Assembly: GCA_945902775.1 (NCBI GenBank) | Contig: CAMDMY010000005.1 | Location: forward strand, 1-64,000 | Origin: Chryseobacterium gleum | GTDB lineage: Bacteria > Bacteroidota > Bacteroidia > Flavobacteriales_D > Crocinitomicaceae | Direction of reading: 5' to 3' | Length of the DNA: 64,000 bases | Part shown: positions 63,731 to 64,000 of the stretch, in pieces | How the letters are laid out: each line of letters opens with the position of its first letter | Numbering within the stretch: position 1 is the first letter of the stretch | Notes under the pieces: model-generated | The model's database searches: none | The model's input: only the letters and a program-made list of their open reading frames with translations | Told to the model about the DNA's origin: nothing | Program-made: the position numbers and the translations under genes

Positions 63731-63828
63731 GACTTTAGACATTAGATGTTAGACTTTAGACTGATTATCAACAAAGTAAAACTCATTTGTCTAATGTCTA
63801 TTGTCTAAAAATCTATAGTCTCTTGTCA
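63731..63828. repeat. TAGAC-type imperfect inverted repeat
   Basis: GACTTTAGACATTAGATG and TTAGACTTTAGACTG on the left, TTGTCTAATGTCTATTGTC and CTATAGTC on the right, with a loop of about 25 nt. It lies between the ATP-grasp-like stop and the decarboxylase-fold start. Confidence 0.6.
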
Positions 63829-63831
63829 ATT

Positions 63832-64000
63832 TTATAATTCTCCTAATGTTGAAATTTTTTCGTAATCCTTAATATCTACTATTTGATCGAATGAAAAACG
63901 GACAAATAATTTTCCTACATCATACGATTCAAATGGTTTCACTTCTTCACCTAAAGCCATTTTTACTAAAGCTTCTGGATGATTTTGACCACAACCTTTA
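63832..64000 (-). CDS. ATP-grasp-like protein, C-terminal end only
   Basis: An open minus-strand frame enters from the window edge and stops at 63832-63834; 55 residues are visible, containing GCGQNHPEALVKMALGEEV and ending STLGEL. The NHPEAL-x-KMALG pattern resembles the C-terminal end of carbamoyl-phosphate-synthase-like ATP-grasp enzymes, but so little is visible that the family is only suggested. It is the visible first member of the operon leading to the decarboxylase-fold and UT-M23 genes. Confidence 0.5.
   Translation of the reverse strand, partial: KGCGQNHPEALVKMALGEEVKPFESYDVGKLFVRFSFDQIVDIKDYEKISTLGEL

Noticed and set aside
1-64000. tRNA, rRNA, riboswitch or insertion sequence
   Set aside because: Intergenic gaps are short and AT-rich; no cloverleaf, transposase or conserved RNA core was recognised by eye.

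Overview
The window is AT-rich chromosomal DNA from a member of the Bacteroidota, most likely order Flavobacteriales. The support is a fused LpxC/FabZ gene, three secreted enzymes ending in type IX secretion (T9SS) sorting domains, the Bacteroidota-restricted families DUF4290 and DUF4295, a DnaJ with only two zinc motifs, almost no Shine-Dalgarno sequences, and several TAnnTTTG (-7) promoter elements. No rRNA, tRNA, CRISPR array or insertion sequence was seen.

Layout. 1-6.8 kb (minus): exopolysaccharide export operon, reading receiver protein, Wza-like lipoprotein, Wzc-like co-polymerase with a ruined P-loop, flippase, glycosyltransferase, Wzy-like polymerase (cut by the window edge). 6.9-12.5 kb: PIG-V-like membrane glycosyltransferase, secreted M1 peptidase, VanX-like dipeptidase, aminotransferase. 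12.7-16.6 kb: TauE/SafE exporter with a metallo-beta-lactamase/rhodanese protein (sulfur handling), a 34-residue lysine-rich protein, FabV. 16.7-23.7 kb (minus): two neighbouring secreted M43 metalloproteases, one with five 74-residue repeats. 23.8-29.5 kb (minus): FtsY, DUF4295, L33, L28, CinA, CPBP protease, DnaJ, GrpE. 29.7-35.1 kb (plus): seven-gene carotenoid operon with an embedded CarH-like B12 regulator. 35.3-41 kb (minus): small membrane proteins, thiol-disulfide protein, MurA (Asp type), DUF4290, PurL. 41.1-54.1 kb (plus): TerC, three small genes, thioredoxin, lipid A genes lpxD-lpxC/fabZ-lpxA with an Rrf2 regulator and RlmD, a DUF1016 nuclease-like protein, an ABC exporter and Ppx. 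54.2-57.4 kb (minus): menaquinone genes menD, menF and a probable thioesterase. 57.5-64 kb (minus): an unusual operon of an ATP-grasp-like protein (cut by the edge), a PLP decarboxylase-fold enzyme, a urea-transporter/M23 fusion, a TPR outer-membrane barrel and two duplicated TPR proteins.

The most promising little-described unit is this last operon. Other notable points are a predicted light/B12 control of carotenoids, a pseudokinase-type Wzc, a predicted fosfomycin-insensitive MurA, and intergenic sequences built from reiterated 5-7 bp words (TAGAC, GGTTGAG, GATGTTG, GATTTTT, TTAGTA). Several of these words are arranged as long imperfect hairpins, and perfect palindromes occur at 12.5 and 54.2 kb.
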